A stretch of 64,000 nucleotides of DNA from Seriola aureovittata (Eukaryota; Chordata; Actinopteri; Carangiformes; Carangidae), in contig NC_079384.1 in the NCBI RefSeq assembly GCF_021018895.1, forward strand, positions 7,324,140-7,388,139, written 5' to 3'. Position 1 is the stretch's first letter, and each line of letters begins with the position of its first letter. Positions 48,101 to 61,100 of the stretch are shown here, piece after piece. Below the pieces are notes generated by a model, which did not search any database, was not told the origin of the DNA, and saw nothing but the letters and a program-made list of their open reading frames with translations. Position numbers and translations under genes: made by a program.

Positions 48101-51096
48101 GTTTTCACTGAACATAAGTACATCTCTTAGACTGGAGTTGGTCAGAGCAGTTCCAGCTCTGCAGACACTGAACAGGTCATAGCACAGGACTACCGCTCCC
48201 CGTACCGGCACCGTGGAGCCTTCTGGGAAAGTCTGATCTATGCAGGAGAGAGAGGAGGTGCAGGAGCGTAGTGAGAGATGGTAGGAATGATAATAAAAAA
48301 AAAAACAGGAAAAGAGAAAGAGATAAAAGTTAAAAAGGAAGAGATAGAAAAGATTTTTTTCCTTTTCCAGCCCGTCATCTATCCCTGAACAACGTCTTCC
48401 AATATCCTCACCTGCTCCAGTGACATTTCCAACAATGTAAAATCCATCCTGATCGACACATCCCGTCAGAGGAAGAGCAATGATGGTCCCGCTGCGCTCC
48501 TGGTCAAACACGGTGAGCACCAAACCCTGCAGATCTGTCATCGGGGGCCCATGCAGCTCCACAAAGGCCCTCTGTTGGCTGTGATTGGTCCAGTGGCCAC
48601 TAGCCACCTCACTGATGACCACACCCTCAGGGGCTGGAGGTGGGCGGGGACAGCTGTTCTCCCTCAGAGGGGTGGGTGGAGCCACCTATGGTAAATGATG
48701 CATTTTTATCTACATCTGTGATATATCCAGTGATTGGAGACGGAATTAATCTAAATATTAATGCAAAAAGAGAAAACATTTTGTTTGGCTGCATAAACTT
48801 CGCAAACTATTCCTTTATTGACTCGTCTGTATTTACTAGAAATTAAAGTTTTCATTAGAAATTGGATTTCTTTGTTTCCCAGTGTAGTGTGTTTCTACCC
48901 ATTTGTAATTTTTTAGTCAGGACTCACTTCCTATTTAATTTCAACACACTCTTTGAAATCTTTCCCCTTTGTACTCACTGAAAAAGCAGACAGGTCATGA
49001 GGGTAAAGGCCTCTACAGCGACTGAGAGCTTCATCACCAGGCAGAACCTCTGGATCCTCCAACAGAGGCAGCTGTCCTGGGGTCAGAGCTTTACTCAACT
49101 CCTGCGCCTCTTTATCTGATCCTCTCTGCCGGTACACCACTGCATCCAGCAGGCCTTTAGTGGGAATCCCCCTTTGTGCAGCAGACGGGGGACCAAAAGG
49201 ACTGCGATAGAGCGCCACAGCGTCTGGTCCATTTTGGATGGTATTGGGAGGCAGGCGAAGTGATGGAGCCGGCACCAACCTGTCACTGCCCAGCAGAAAG
49301 TAACCCTTAGAAGTGGTGAAGTGTCCACTCAGGCTGATCTCCCTGTACGGTCTGTTGTTGTGTGCACTGAACAGCAGTATCCAGATCCCCTGCAGGGAGA
49401 CCCGACGACCTGACGGGTGCCAAAGCTCGATGTACTCCCCATCCTCAGCTGCGCCCGGCGTGTCAGTGTTCAGCTCATTGATCAGGAAGTCGCTGTTCCC
49501 CCATGGTGGGAGGTGAGGCGGCGACTCTGTACCTCCTGGAATCACTAAAGCGTAAAAGAAGACGTTTATTGGATGTTGTTGAAGGAATAGCTTGACATGT
49601 TGGGAAATATACCTACTGGCTTTCTTGCCAAGAGTTAGATGAAAAGATAAACACACCACTCTCATGTCTATCTGTTAAATATGAAGATACAGCTTAGCTT
49701 AGCATAAGGACTGGAAACAGGTAGGAAACAGCTAGCTTGACTGTGTCCAAGGGTGACAAAAAATTCCTAGCAGCATCTCTAAATCATTTAATTGAAAAAC
49801 CAAAGTAACTGTAAAACTTAACAGTAAAATATGACAGTGGTATCAATCTTCTCATCTACTTCTTATCAAGAAAGCAAATACGCATATTATTCCTTTAACT
49901 GCAAAATTATCGAGATGATCAAATAAAAATTTTAAGCAATTAATTTTGCTAGTGTTCTGCAGAAAAGGAGAATATTGGTTTCATTTAGTTACAGCCCATT
50001 TTTACTGTCTTGTGATGACTCTCCAATTACATCGGTGGAAAAACATGGTGTGTAAAATCATCATCTACAACAATTAGCCTGCTTAAACAATACATTTTAT
50101 TATTTATTTCATCACATATAAAAGAGAATCCTCCTCACAGACCACACTTTTTCCTGCAGAATCTAACCTTGTATTTATATCTATATCTATCTGTGATAAT
50201 AGGTTCATTTCTTGACCTGTGTCTGTATGAACTCCTGCTGATAAAATGCCACGTAATTAATAAAGATCAAAATCAGAATTGATCGAGCCAGCCAAACACA
50301 GCCCTGCACGAGGCTGTACTCAGGTACCCATGTCCCAGGCCATGGGGTTTTTTCAACCTCAATATTTGTGAAAGGAGAAATTAACACCTAATTTCTCCAA
50401 CAAAGAGCCCCCCCCCCCTTTCATTTCTCTTAATAGCAGTTCCTTGTTGGAGCAGCACACCTCAGAAACTCAGTTCTTTCATTTCAATACTTGTCCTTAA
50501 TGATGTCACAAGAACCAATACGTCTGTACCGAGTCGATGGCAAAATTGTGAAAGTTTTCTGATTTTCTACAGTAGTGTAGATCTTGCAGGTACTGGGGAT
50601 ATGATTCTTCTGGGACTGATGGGGGCAGAATAATAACCCTGCAAGTGTTCTAGTCTGACGTCAAACACAAAAAGAAGAAGGAAGGCAAGGACGCCACAGT
50701 AAAAGTAACAGCAATACGTAGAATGGTGGCGGCAAGTGCAGCAACAGGTCCGTTGTGACTTGTGAAAAAAACCCAAAAAAAACAACATACCAAGAGTTGT
50801 TGCATTTGAGACGGATCAACAGAGACTCTTTATAGTCAACCAAAAGCCAGTATGCAAACAGTGTCACACAGCATTTCAAAATCTGGTCTGTACATAGGTG
50901 AGCGAGGCCTGTCATTAACATGGATGATCTGATCTGATCACAAGTGGACAGCTCCAAGTGCATCAGTTCACACGTATTAGAATGCGTCACGAGATTCGTG
51001 GAGTCACCGTTTGTGATCGGATCGCACTTCCTTCCTTAATATGCAAATAAACATGTATGCGTTGTCATTTCTAACCAGTCTGACTATGACAGACGG

Positions 51097-51147
<51 letters not shown>

Positions 51148-51162
51148 TGAGAGAGAGAGAGA

Positions 51163-51219
<57 letters not shown>

Positions 51220-51294
51220 CAGAATGTGAGCTGGGTGCTCATAGTGTTGGAAGGCTTCCGTCATTACCATTCAGTCTGTCAAACCAGGCTGGAG

Positions 51295-51344
<50 letters not shown>

Positions 51345-54306
51345 GCGCGCATGCGCCATTGTATCAAATTCGCTAGTGAGAATCAAGGAATTTCAATGGT
51401 GCTGGTACTGACTACCAAGTTTCTGGTGTTGTGACATCCCTGCTTGTTCCAGCATTGTCCCACAGTTCCTCTTCTGGTCAATGAGGAAATCTATATTTTC
51501 ACTTGTCTGTGTCTGAGCCTCTGCATTCTAAGTAGCTAAATTAACTGTCTCTTTCTCAGTTACTCCATTTTTACTGTCTTGTGATGATTCTCCAATAATA
51601 TCAGTGGAAAAACATGGTGTGTAAAATCATCATCTACAACAATTAGCCTGCTTAAACAATACATTTTATTATTATTTATTTGATCACATATAAAAGAGAA
51701 TCCTCCTCACAGACCACACTTTTTCCTGCAGAATCTAACCTTGTATTTATATCTATATCTAAAACTCTAAAAGGTTTCATGATGCAATGCATACACCTAT
51801 TTCATCACAATCAACTTGAGCAGAATATGAGCAACAATAAATCAGAAACTATCTAATTTAATTTAGCTGTCAAAACACAATCTGAAAGTTCTTCTTCCAT
51901 CTTCCCAAAAAGTAATAACGTCTATGAAAGGAAAACAAGAATAATGAAAAGGTTTGGTCAAATTGGATCGTTGGCGTGAACTTAAAGCTGTAGCAGGTGG
52001 TTTTATCAAATTGGTATCCTTTAATATTTCTGCCAGAAAATCAGTGGTGATATTCTGGCATGTCTCATTAATTTAAGTTCCAAAGTTTTTAGAGTTTAGT
52101 GTTTTCTCATTTCATAAGCTGTACAGGACATACAGAGACTTTAAGCGTCAGGATGCACAAATACTCACCGATACTATGAGGGCAGATCTTTGGCCAGGGG
52201 CACAGGTTGGGCAGCCCAGGAGTTTGCGGGGCCTCCCAGAACACACCGGGATCTCTGGCCCAGGAGGCCACACCACAGCGACTCAGAGAGAAACCTCCCT
52301 CTCTTAAACTGATAAAATAATGAAATCATTAAGAAACAAACTTTATGAACTGACCCTTATTTTAAAAAAAAGAAAATAGGATGAACTGTAACGTGACTTC
52401 TCCAGCGCAGCCATCAGGTCAAAATTTTACTTTGTTCAATATTCAGGGTTATAATAAAATAGCTGCACAACTAATAACATTCCCATCAACTACAGCTGTA
52501 CTTTGTGATTACAGCTAATTAGCAAATGCCAGCGTGCTAACACGCTGAACTAACATGGATAACATGGTAGCCTAAACATTATACCTGCTAATCTTCAGCA
52601 TGTTAGCAATGCCAATGTGAACATGTTAGCATGCTGATGTTAACATTTTGCTCAAAGCACCAAAGTACAGCCTCACAGAGCTGCTAACGTGGCTGTAAAC
52701 CCTTAATCTCTTTGTATAATGCTCAGTTTTTAACCAGAGAGGTGTCAATTAAACTCATTCCAATGTGAGTGTTGTTATGTGATTGTGTATTTAAGTTTAT
52801 TGTGTGAGTGTAAGAGCGTACTTGTGACTGCTGTGATGACACTTGACAAAGACAGGAGAAGTGCATCAGCAAAGAGGAAACGTGGTCATAAGTTGACCCT
52901 CTACACCCCCCCACCCCCACCCCCCGAGTGAAACGCTTTACTGAATGTATGTCACAATACTTGAAACTATGCTTCAAAACCAACCACTGAACGTTACTAA
53001 CTCATCTGATAGCAACACCAGAAACACATCGTTTTCTGCCTCTTGCAAATGCTGCAGTCTGATAGGTGTGGTTTTATAGGGGTGGAAAACTATCATAGCT
53101 TCTTGCCTGTTGCTGAGTTGGTAGGGCTGTCTGCCTGGGATAAGAGTCTCAGTGAGGTTGGCACTAGGCTTGTTTCCAGGCCCAGCGAACACAAATGCGT
53201 CTAAAGGCTGTATCTGGCTCAGTGGGCTGCCCACAGGGAAGTCTGAGGCTCTGCCGCTGTAAACGGCCACTGCCCCAGACTCATCTCCTGAGAAGAAATC
53301 AGAAGAGGAACAAAGAATTTACAATAAAACGAAAGTGAATGAATGAATATAAATTTGACCAACACATATTGGAGCTTTTCACGGCTTCGTCGTGCACTGA
53401 ATGGCTCATGTATACCAGTAATTTTAATGTGTGGGTCAAGTGCATTATCTTGAGAATGAGAACGAGGCCTTGACAACCCACAGCACACTAACCTTTCATG
53501 TAGTTCTTCTCTATGGTCAACCAGTTCCTAGACGTCTCCACATTCACGTCCACGCTCACACTGACTCTGTCTGTTTTCCCATCCAGCACGACCAGCACCA
53601 GAGGACCTGCAGCCGGGGCGTCCGACAGCTCCACAAACCCGTCCACCTGCCCTCCTCCCAGCTTCAGCTCAGTAATGACAGGACTGGTTGCTGGGGCAGC
53701 AGGCGGGGTGCAGTTGTTTCGCTGACCAGGGGATGGTGACGACACCTGAAAGCCCCAGCGATCTTCGGACAGCAGGCACCTCTCAATCGACTCATCCGCC
53801 TCAAGTGCTGTTTCATCCTCAACGAAGGCTGGTTCTCCCGGTGTCAGGGTTTCAGCAAGGAACTCTGTGCCCCCGGTACGGCGAGTCATGTACACGACGG
53901 CGTCCACCAGCCCGGCAGTGGTGACGTTCATCTTCTCACTGTAGCGAGCAGCAGATGTGTGGTAGAGGACGATGGCGTCTGGGCCGTTCTGGACTGTGTT
54001 GGGAGGCAGGAGGATGGCCGGTTTGGGGAGCATGTCCACTGAGCCCACCAGGAAGAAACCTCTGTCGTCTGTGCTCTGGCCTTTGAGGTCCAGCACCTTG
54101 TAGGCTATGTTTCCATTTCCATTATAAAAGACAAGGGTGTAGCCGTCCAGCGAAGCCCGTTGTCCACTGGTGTGGTACAGCTCCACAAACTCAGTGGTGT
54201 CCAGTCTCGGATTGTCGGCGTTGACCTCGCTGATGATGAGGCAGGGTTCACCGCTGACGGCCACCACCAGGCAGAGACAGACCACAAAGGCAAAACTCTC
54301 AATCAT
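42195..54306 (-). CDS. Secreted-type single-pass membrane protein with four lamin-tail-like domains
   Basis: Function unknown. Eleven coding exons join in phase (959 aa): 53493..54306, 53002..53287, 52169..52308, 48979..49544, 48412..48685, 48042..48237, 47107..47291, 46714..46809, 45551..45715, 43537..43630, 42195..42258. Residues 1-20 are a signal peptide (FAFVVCLCLVVAVSG). Domain 1 (about 22-150: IISEVNADN, EFVELYHTSG, LDGYTLVFYNG, RGFFLVGS, GLVDAVVY) is a clear lamin-tail (LTD) pattern. Domain 2 (about 209-365: PVITELKLGGGQVDGFVELSD) is a divergent one. Domain 3 (about 433-560) repeats domain 1, sharing the motif LPPNTxQNGPDAxxLY at 100-115 and 511-526. Domain 4 (about 623-760: VVISEVASG, AFVELHG) repeats domain 2. 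A Cys-containing region follows, then TM about 911-936 (LIIAVLLLLGLGAALF), RRRR, and a short tail with YYTM (YxxM) at 944-947. The donor at 45551 (GTTACC) is weak. LTDs are best known in nuclear lamins; here they would lie outside the cell. I recall an unnamed teleost gene family of this type but no mammalian counterpart. Confidence 0.85.
46245..46655. repeat. Dispersed teleost repeat (GTGACCTTGACCTTTGA type)
   Basis: It contains AAGTTGACCTTTGATC, CACAGTGACCTTGACCTTTGA, CACCAAAACCCAATCAGTTCATCCTTGG, ATTCCCTCAGGGTGTTACCGAGAT and AAGAATGGGACGGACAAC. This word order recurs in fish genomes. It sits in an intron of the lamin-tail gene, ending about 60 bp from the exon at 46714. Confidence 0.6.
49573..49810. 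repeat. Dispersed teleost repeat (TTGACATGTTGGGAAATA / TAGCTTAGCAT), copy 2
   Basis: AGCTTGACATGTTGGGAAATATACC, GGCTTTCTTGCCAAGAGTTAGATG, CTCTCATGTCTATCTGTTAAATATGAAG, CAGCTTAGCTTAGCATAAGGACTGGAAACAG and AGCTAGCTTGACTGTGTCCAAGG. A decayed relative lies at 29348-29520. It begins only about 30 bp from the acceptor of exon 48979..49544. Confidence 0.7.
49996..50188 (+). repeat. Long direct repeat, copy A
   Basis: About 193 bp from CCATTTTTACTGTCTTGTGATG to TATTTATATCTATATCT. It is nearly identical to copy B at 51564-51760, with only a few substitutions and a 3-bp indel in the TTATTATTTATT stretch. Both lie in the same intron of the lamin-tail gene. Confidence 0.9.
51101..51218. repeat. (GA)n microsatellite with GTGTGA interruptions
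   Basis: About 118 bp of GA repeats with two short interruptions, in a lamin-tail gene intron. On the transcript strand it is a long CU tract. Spurious Ser-Leu and Arg-Glu frames arise from it. Confidence 0.95.
51297..51352. repeat. (TG)n/(CG)n alternating purine-pyrimidine tract
   Basis: GTGTGT repeats grade into GCGCGCGTGTGTGTGCGCGC, a classical Z-DNA-prone alternating tract. Confidence 0.9.
51564..51760 (+). repeat. Long direct repeat, copy B
   Basis: Partner of 49996-50188, same orientation, starts 1.57 kb apart. The intervening DNA contains a GA microsatellite and a TG microsatellite. High identity implies a recent duplication or insertion. Confidence 0.9.
52440..52720. repeat. Dispersed GTTAGCATG-type repeat, copy 3 (most complete)
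   Basis: GCTAATTAGCAAATGCCAGCGTGCTAACACGCTGAACTAACATGG, then TCTTCAGCATGTTAGCAATGCC, TGTGAACATGTTAGCATGCTGATGTTAACATTTTGCTC, AAAGCACCAAAGTACAGCCTCACAGAGCTGCTAACGTGGC. Lies in an intron of the lamin-tail gene. Confidence 0.7.
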
Positions 54307-55375
54307 GATGTGCAGCTTCTCTGAGAGGCCTGAACAAACAAGGCAGCCTCTGAAAATGAAAGAAAAAGAAACAAAATCACTATCAGTTGCATTCCACAAG
54401 ACCCGCAACCATTATTTGATTAAGATTGTTTAGTCGCGTCTTCAGAGATAATATCTTTGAGTTTTGGACAGGTTTTGGATGAGACATTTGAAGTTGTCAA
54501 CTTGAACTTTAAGAAATCATAATGGACATAAACACTTCACACACCAAACTATTAATAAATGAATTAAGAAAATAATCAACAGTTAGATCAATAATAAAAA
54601 TAATGCTCAGTTACACCATACATTCATCAGAACCAGAAGATAAACAGAGTATTAAAAGGTTTACTAACATAATAAGGGAGTAATTCTTTTTATTAAAAGG
54701 ACAACATCCCTCAAGCTAAATCTAGACCACAGCATCATTAGATTTAATGTTTACCACTTACAGACCACAGTCCCTAGAGGAGAAAAAATCATAATATCAT
54801 GAATGAGTCTTCTATGAGTCTATTTTTTGTTCCTGGTGACATTGGGAATGCACGTCTTCTGCATGAGTCATGAAATGTTGCGAAACACACTGGCGAGCAG
54901 ATGGAAACTTTGCATGAAACGGTGAAATGCCTCAACTGTGAATAAACAGGATTAAATGGACAGCTAATCTAAAATAAATTAGAATTGTACATTGTAAATT
55001 TTATTTTTTCCAGGATTAACTTTAAACTTTAAAATCTGATCTGATGCAATTTTGCCAATCCCATGCCATCTTCAAATCACTCAAAAATCTTCACGTTAGC
55101 TATAAAATGTGTATAAAGAGGCTACATTAGCTTGCACGACAGTCACTCTGTGGGAAAACCACGCTGGGACAAATAAATGGAGGACTAAAGATGGAGAAAG
55201 AGCCTGTGGAGTTAAATTCTGCCCTGAAATTATCTCCCATCTCACGACAGTTATTCCAGTCACGGTTCGGCTGCTATGCATGCATCTTTCCGTCGAGAAA
55301 AAAAAAAAAAAAAAAAGCCTGTCAATCTGCTTCCTATCAGTGCAACACAAGGTCCGAAAACGTTTCGTGACTTAC

Positions 55376-55590
55376 TGTATTTTCTTCCTCGTTGTCGGCC
55401 AGGTGTCGCCTGTTGCGCCGTCGAAGCCTCTCCGCTGAATGTGAAAATCCTTCCCGGTCGGAAATAATGTTGGTAAAGTTAGTTTTCAGCCCTCCGCCGC
55501 TCCCTTCATTCACAAAGCAGCACTTTCTCCCCCCCCACCACCTCCTCCCCCCCTCGGTCTGTGGGCGGTCAGACTGACTGAGGGGGATGA
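55376..55590 (-). promoter_or_regulatory. 5' UTR exon and CpG-rich promoter of the lamin-tail gene
   Basis: The exon carrying the ATG (53493..54349) starts with a splice acceptor at 54350-54352, so an upstream leader exon is needed. A GC- and CpG-rich block at 55380-55580 ends on the minus strand in AAAATACA/GTAAGTCACG, a good donor (exon edge 55376). The upstream pyrimidine- and GC-rich sequence is the probable promoter; no TATA box is clear. Confidence 0.55.
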
Positions 55591-55599
55591 TGCCAGGGA

Positions 55600-58110
55600 A
55601 GCTCTTTTTCTCTACGGCTCAGTAAACCATTCAGACACCCACAGCTGAAGATTAAACACCAGCAACCCCAGCGATACGTAATGCAGGGAGAATAAAAAGG
55701 CGGGTAACGTACAGAGCCCGGGTTCATATTGCCCTTAAAATAAATGTATTTATAGAGTAAAAACTGGTCATTTATGTCTGTAGTGCACAATAATACCCAG
55801 TCTTGGAGTTCATCCCAAGAAACCTTGTAAAGACCTGAAGGGGGCCCCTGACCCCACTTTGTGCAAAAGGGAAGAGCGGGTTGTAACTTCAATGAGAGCC
55901 GAAGTCCCGCCCAACACAGGTTACAGCTTCTGCTCCGGACGCTTGGACCACACTTTATCTTATTGTTTTGGTGGTTTGTAAAGGCTTTATTTTCATACGA
56001 TTTCCTCAATAATTAAAGAAAATATAAGACTTTCTGAACAGGTACCTCTACTTGCGTAACATAAACATACATCAAAACCTCATGAGAAGTGAATAGAAAG
56101 CTGGATCACCCCCTGGGTAAACAGGACCACTGACCTGGGGCCCCTGACCTCCAGGACCCCCCAGTGCCCCAGGTTCAAATATGTTTCAAAGGAACTGCAC
56201 CACTGGAACACAATGGGAACTTCAATGATAAGACTTTCAAGTGGGTCTTTACATAATCTGGGCACCCCATTTTGTAGAGGGGCCACAATGTAGGTAGTTG
56301 TAGATATAGGCCTAGATCTAGGTCAAATAGAATATGTAAAATAATGTTTTCGTTTTTTTTTTAGCTTTGTTTAAATGGTGAGGTGCAAAGAAAGAAAATG
56401 TGTTTTGCAGAGCATATATATATATATAAATATGTACATACAATATTGTATTGTAAGTTTCTATAAGAATATTTCATTGTAGACCCAACAGGAGCATAAC
56501 TGCTTGAGAATATTATGATGATTTTTCATTAGTGCATGTTTAGCTCAGGCTTAGCTGTTATCTAAATATATATATATCGTGAGAATTATGGGATGTGTCA
56601 TAAATGTTTTAATGTGTTGTCTGACTTGAACAGGGCCTAAAACACTGAAAAGATTCTGTGAACATTTTTTCTGTTCACAAATGGTCTCACTTGACTCGCT
56701 GGTCCTGCAGACTTCTGTTGCAGCAGCAGTGCAGGAGCCCATGAGCTTCCAGTGGAATCTTTAAAAATTGACCACAGAAAACCTTGTTACAGCTTGTGCA
56801 GTTTTACTCAGTCAATAGGCCCAGAGTTTAATTTCTATTCCCTGTGGAACCACCATCATTAATCACCACACTGATATGAATATTCAGTATCCAAGTTAGT
56901 AAATATTACTGTGAAGGTGCAGCTTGGAGATTCACTGAAAAAAATATCAATATTGTGATATTAAATTCTACATAGTTTTGGTTATTTTAAAATTTTGTTA
57001 GCTTTGTATTTGGTATTTAACAAATAGGCTAGGATTTTGTCACTACCACCCATGCCTGCGTTGTGATCTCAGGTTAGTGCTTAGGTTCTTTGTAAGTTAT
57101 TTGAAGAGATTATTTAAGTGTATTTCCAGTAGATGATCGTTCATTCAGTTCCAATTAGAATCAATAGTAAAAACAATGACAGACAAAGTTCCTTTTCGTA
57201 GATATACTGTCTTGAATCAGCATGATGTAGGTTGCCACATAAAAGGAACTGAAAAGGTTGTACTATGGATGTTCACATATATGAGAGACAGTAATAGTGC
57301 TAATATCATTGACTAGAATGCATGAGGCATCTTTATACCATTCATAGTTTTGAATGGATTTTAAACTTTTGCTGATCATTTTAAAGGGCATGATTGGTCT
57401 GTGAGTCCAGATAAGAACTGTCCACAGTATTTTGTCACAACCTGCCTGATGAATTTAGTGTTTTTAGAGTTTTTAAATCACATTTATACATTGCCTTTTA
57501 TTGTTGTACATGCGTATTTAAATCTGCTATCATATGTGGATATCTTAGCGGCCAGGCCAGGTCTTTCACACTGAGGTCATCACACTGATCTTCACATGAG
57601 ATTAGCCACGCTATAGTTTGCACTGTTTTGGAAGTGTGATGACTGGTGAAAAGGAAGGTGTTTAGACATTAGAAAAAAGTCATGTACACAACATGTACTT
57701 GCTAAAGAAAGGGAAGACAGTCAAAGTTGTGGTGCCTTACAATGAGAAATCTGTAAAATCTTGTGTGCTTACCATACTTCATGAAATGGAGATTTCAGCT
57801 TGAGCCCCCAAAACAAGCATCTCTGTTATTTTGTCACTTCATCTTTAACAACCACACTCTTCCATATGATCTGATTTGTTTACTCAAGCATCAGTAACAT
57901 ACCACAAAGGTTATTTGATTCAAATGCCTCTTAGCACCACTAGATGGACCTATAAGCACAGGAGTGTGTTTGAACTGAAGCGCGTGGACAAAATGAGACA
58001 GTCACCTTGGGAAAATAAGCCAAAAACGCCTGTAATAAGTGAGGTTCCCTGGGGTGAAACTGTTTATGTGTGATTCCAGTCTGTCTGTACAGGAAGGCTT
58101 TTCTTTCATA
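55600..58110. other. Intergenic, no gene recognised
   Basis: AT-rich DNA with short open frames that show no domain or splice logic. A CC/GG-rich stretch with repeated GACCTGGGGCCCCTGACC-like words occurs at 55835-56170. It may be an unrecognised repeat. Confidence 0.55.
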
Positions 58111-61100
58111 TTCTTTTGTGTGTGTGTGTGTGTGTTGTGGACAGGCACTGCTGTTTGTGTGGTGTTATTTAACAGGGCTGCGTGTACTTTGACACAGAAA
58201 AAAGGTCAGTTGAAATGTTAATGATGTACACATTTTGTTTATGGTGTGTGCACGAAGTTTTGCGCTGCAATGCGAGCAGGTTTTTGAGCATTTCAATTGA
58301 GTTTCTGTCAAAACGCTGCTCGCTTTTCGAGAGTCAACAACCCGTTGACAAGGTGCATCTAATTCATTTGGCTGGTTTGTTTTGATGACTCACTACTTTG
58401 ATGTCACTGCATCTGATTCACCACTTATGCCTGCTTGTGGCAGGAAATACTCTTCCCCGCAGACAGCATGGAGAGACAGTGAGCTCAGTGTCACACAGGA
58501 GATGATTTTAATTAACTTGAAGATTTAATATGGGCTCACCTGTCCACCAGAATCATTAGTAAGTCAATTGGAGTTTCATTTAATACTTAGAGGGAACTGA
58601 GGAGAAGGTGAATTGACCTCAACCTCAGCTGACACACTATTAATCACCAATGACATAGCTTTATTGTGCCAGTTCAGTGTAATAAAATCTTCTTTCTTTG
58701 CCTATGAAGTATTGTGTCATTACTTATGAATTTCTCAGCATTTTCTAACCACATATACAGACCCTGGACCTGTTTTCTCTCATGTATATTCTTTATCAGG
58801 AAAAATCAAAACCAGCTAAAATAACCCAAATCTGCATGCCAGCGGTGCAAAAAATGCATCCAACTCAGCATAATACACAGGAAGTGCATTTTATCTGCTG
58901 TCATGTCACTTGTTTGATCGCAGTGAGTAGTGTGACGGTGATTGGACGTGAGCGTTGAGTCATTTTGTTGGAAGTGAAGGCAGCCGCCATCATCTCTGAC
59001 TCAATCATCAGATGAATTTCAGCAGCAGCAGCAGCAGCCGGCTTGGGAGGATATTTTCACCCTTTGGGAGAATGGGACCAACTTCTAGACAGATCAAATA
59101 CAGGAAGGAGCAGGTTCAATAAAACAAAACATCCTGCCCCAGACTCCACATGGTCGACCACCCACGGTCTAAAATCTATTCCTCTCACATTGTGTAGCAT
59201 ATGAAGTTCTGCTTGTATGTGGACTGTTTAAACTGAGGGAAATTTAGACCTTTTCATGTACTGTGGTCGTATAAAAAACTTGTGACTCAACTTTCGGTGA
59301 CTTTTATATTTATACTTCATTTGCGCAATGACACATTTCCTTTACGTGTCCCTCAAGGGAAAACTTTCTAAACCTCGATCTTATGAAATCTTTCATCAGA
59401 GAAAAGCAGTGATTGAGCAATTAGTAACTTTAAAGCTTAAGAGAGGCAAGGATTTCTATAGATATATTACATTTTTGACAGTTCAACACTCTCCTGAGGG
59501 TTCCAGGAATTATAGGATAAAACTGGCATTATTTTATGTTTCTCTTTTTGTAAACAAATCTTGACTATAATTAAAGCTACAATGATTTCTTGAAAGAACT
59601 GGTCACTGTGGTTTTTAGCAAACGTTACTCTAACAGGAGTTAATAGAACATTTGTTGGGGACTATTTTCAGCTGTGGATTGATACACATATGGTGATGAT
59701 GTTTTTGTTTTGTTTTTTAGTTTCTTCAGTGGAGCAGAAGCTTTAGTGGATCTTTAAGTCACTTGCTTCATATGAGTCATGATTTTTTTCACTGAGCCTG
59801 TTTCCACTGAGCTCTGATGCATTTATTGACGACATTAACTTTTCCACTCCCACTCCTGTTTTGTCTATTTCAACTGTTTTGAAATTTCCATGTTTTTTTT
59901 TTATTTTAAATCAAGCTTTAACTCATTCTTTTCAAGGGATTTGCTGACAATAAGAATAATTTAGACTTTAAACCTTTTTCCAAATACAGCACCAACTTGA
60001 CACTATCTGACGTGGACCTTGACATTATGAACTGAAATAACTGACCATCACTGATCCACAATCAGCCAGCCACTGATGACCTTTTAGATAACTTTTTTGT
60101 TCTTCCGGTGTATAAATAAACAATGCCCTATCTGTAGCTAACTCACACCAAAAACTGCTTTGCATGCTGCTGACCCCGAAAGCTTCTCTGGTGTGCCTCA
60201 AGCTAATTTTTCACCTCATTAGCCTGGACAGACATAAAAACTGGGACACTGTGATGAACAAAGCAGGTTTGTGTATATATTCATGGCAGGAAAGTGCGGG
60301 ACAACGCAGTGGAGAGGGAGGCCATGTTAACAGGGGCGTTTGTACACTATAGTTCTCAGAGGTGTAACGACAATGAGTTATGGGATAAGAAAGGGCAGCA
60401 GTGCATCAGTCATGTGTGTGTGTGTGTGTGTGTGTGTAGAAGTATTTCCACCTATGTGTCGATATGTGATTGCAGGCACGTGTATGGTCTAACCAGGAGG
60501 TGAGGGCATGGTTTGACATTGATGAATAATGTGGGCAGGACTGTTCACCCCCCCCTCCTTTCTCTCTCTCCGTTTCTTCCTCCCTGTCTTGCAGGCACAG
60601 AGGAAGCTTTTTACCGCTTCTCCTTTTTTTTCAAGAAAGCACCCAAAGAACCTCATCAGCATTCAGCACGCATCACCAGCTCTCTGCATCCAATCACGTG
60701 CACTTACCATACAGAGTGCATGTTTGTGTGTGTGTGTGTGCGTGTGTGTGTGTGTTTGATGGAGGGAGACAGGCAGAGACAGGCAGGGAGAATCCCTTTG
60801 TGTTCCCTGTGAATCCCCAAGGTCATGTGCAGGCACTCGTGAACAGATCCAAGACAGGCAAGTGTGAGGCAGAGATGGTATCACAGGTCAGAGTGTGGGA
60901 TTAGTATGGTTTTTATTTATTGCACATTTAGGTTAATGGCAGCAAAGGCATCGCCAATCTGCTTCTGGCTGACCAGATGTGTGTTGGATTATTGATCTAA
61001 AGTGACGCTTCATCTCCCTTCTCATCACCAGCAGAGCCTCGCGGGCTCAGTCTGAGCTTGTTTTGACGATGTCAACTTTCTCTAGTGAATATTCCCACAT

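Noticed and set aside
49996..51760. LTR retrotransposon bounded by the 195-bp direct repeats
   Set aside because: The repeats lack TG...CA ends. No primer-binding site or polypurine tract was seen in the right place, and the interior has no gag/pol coding sequence.
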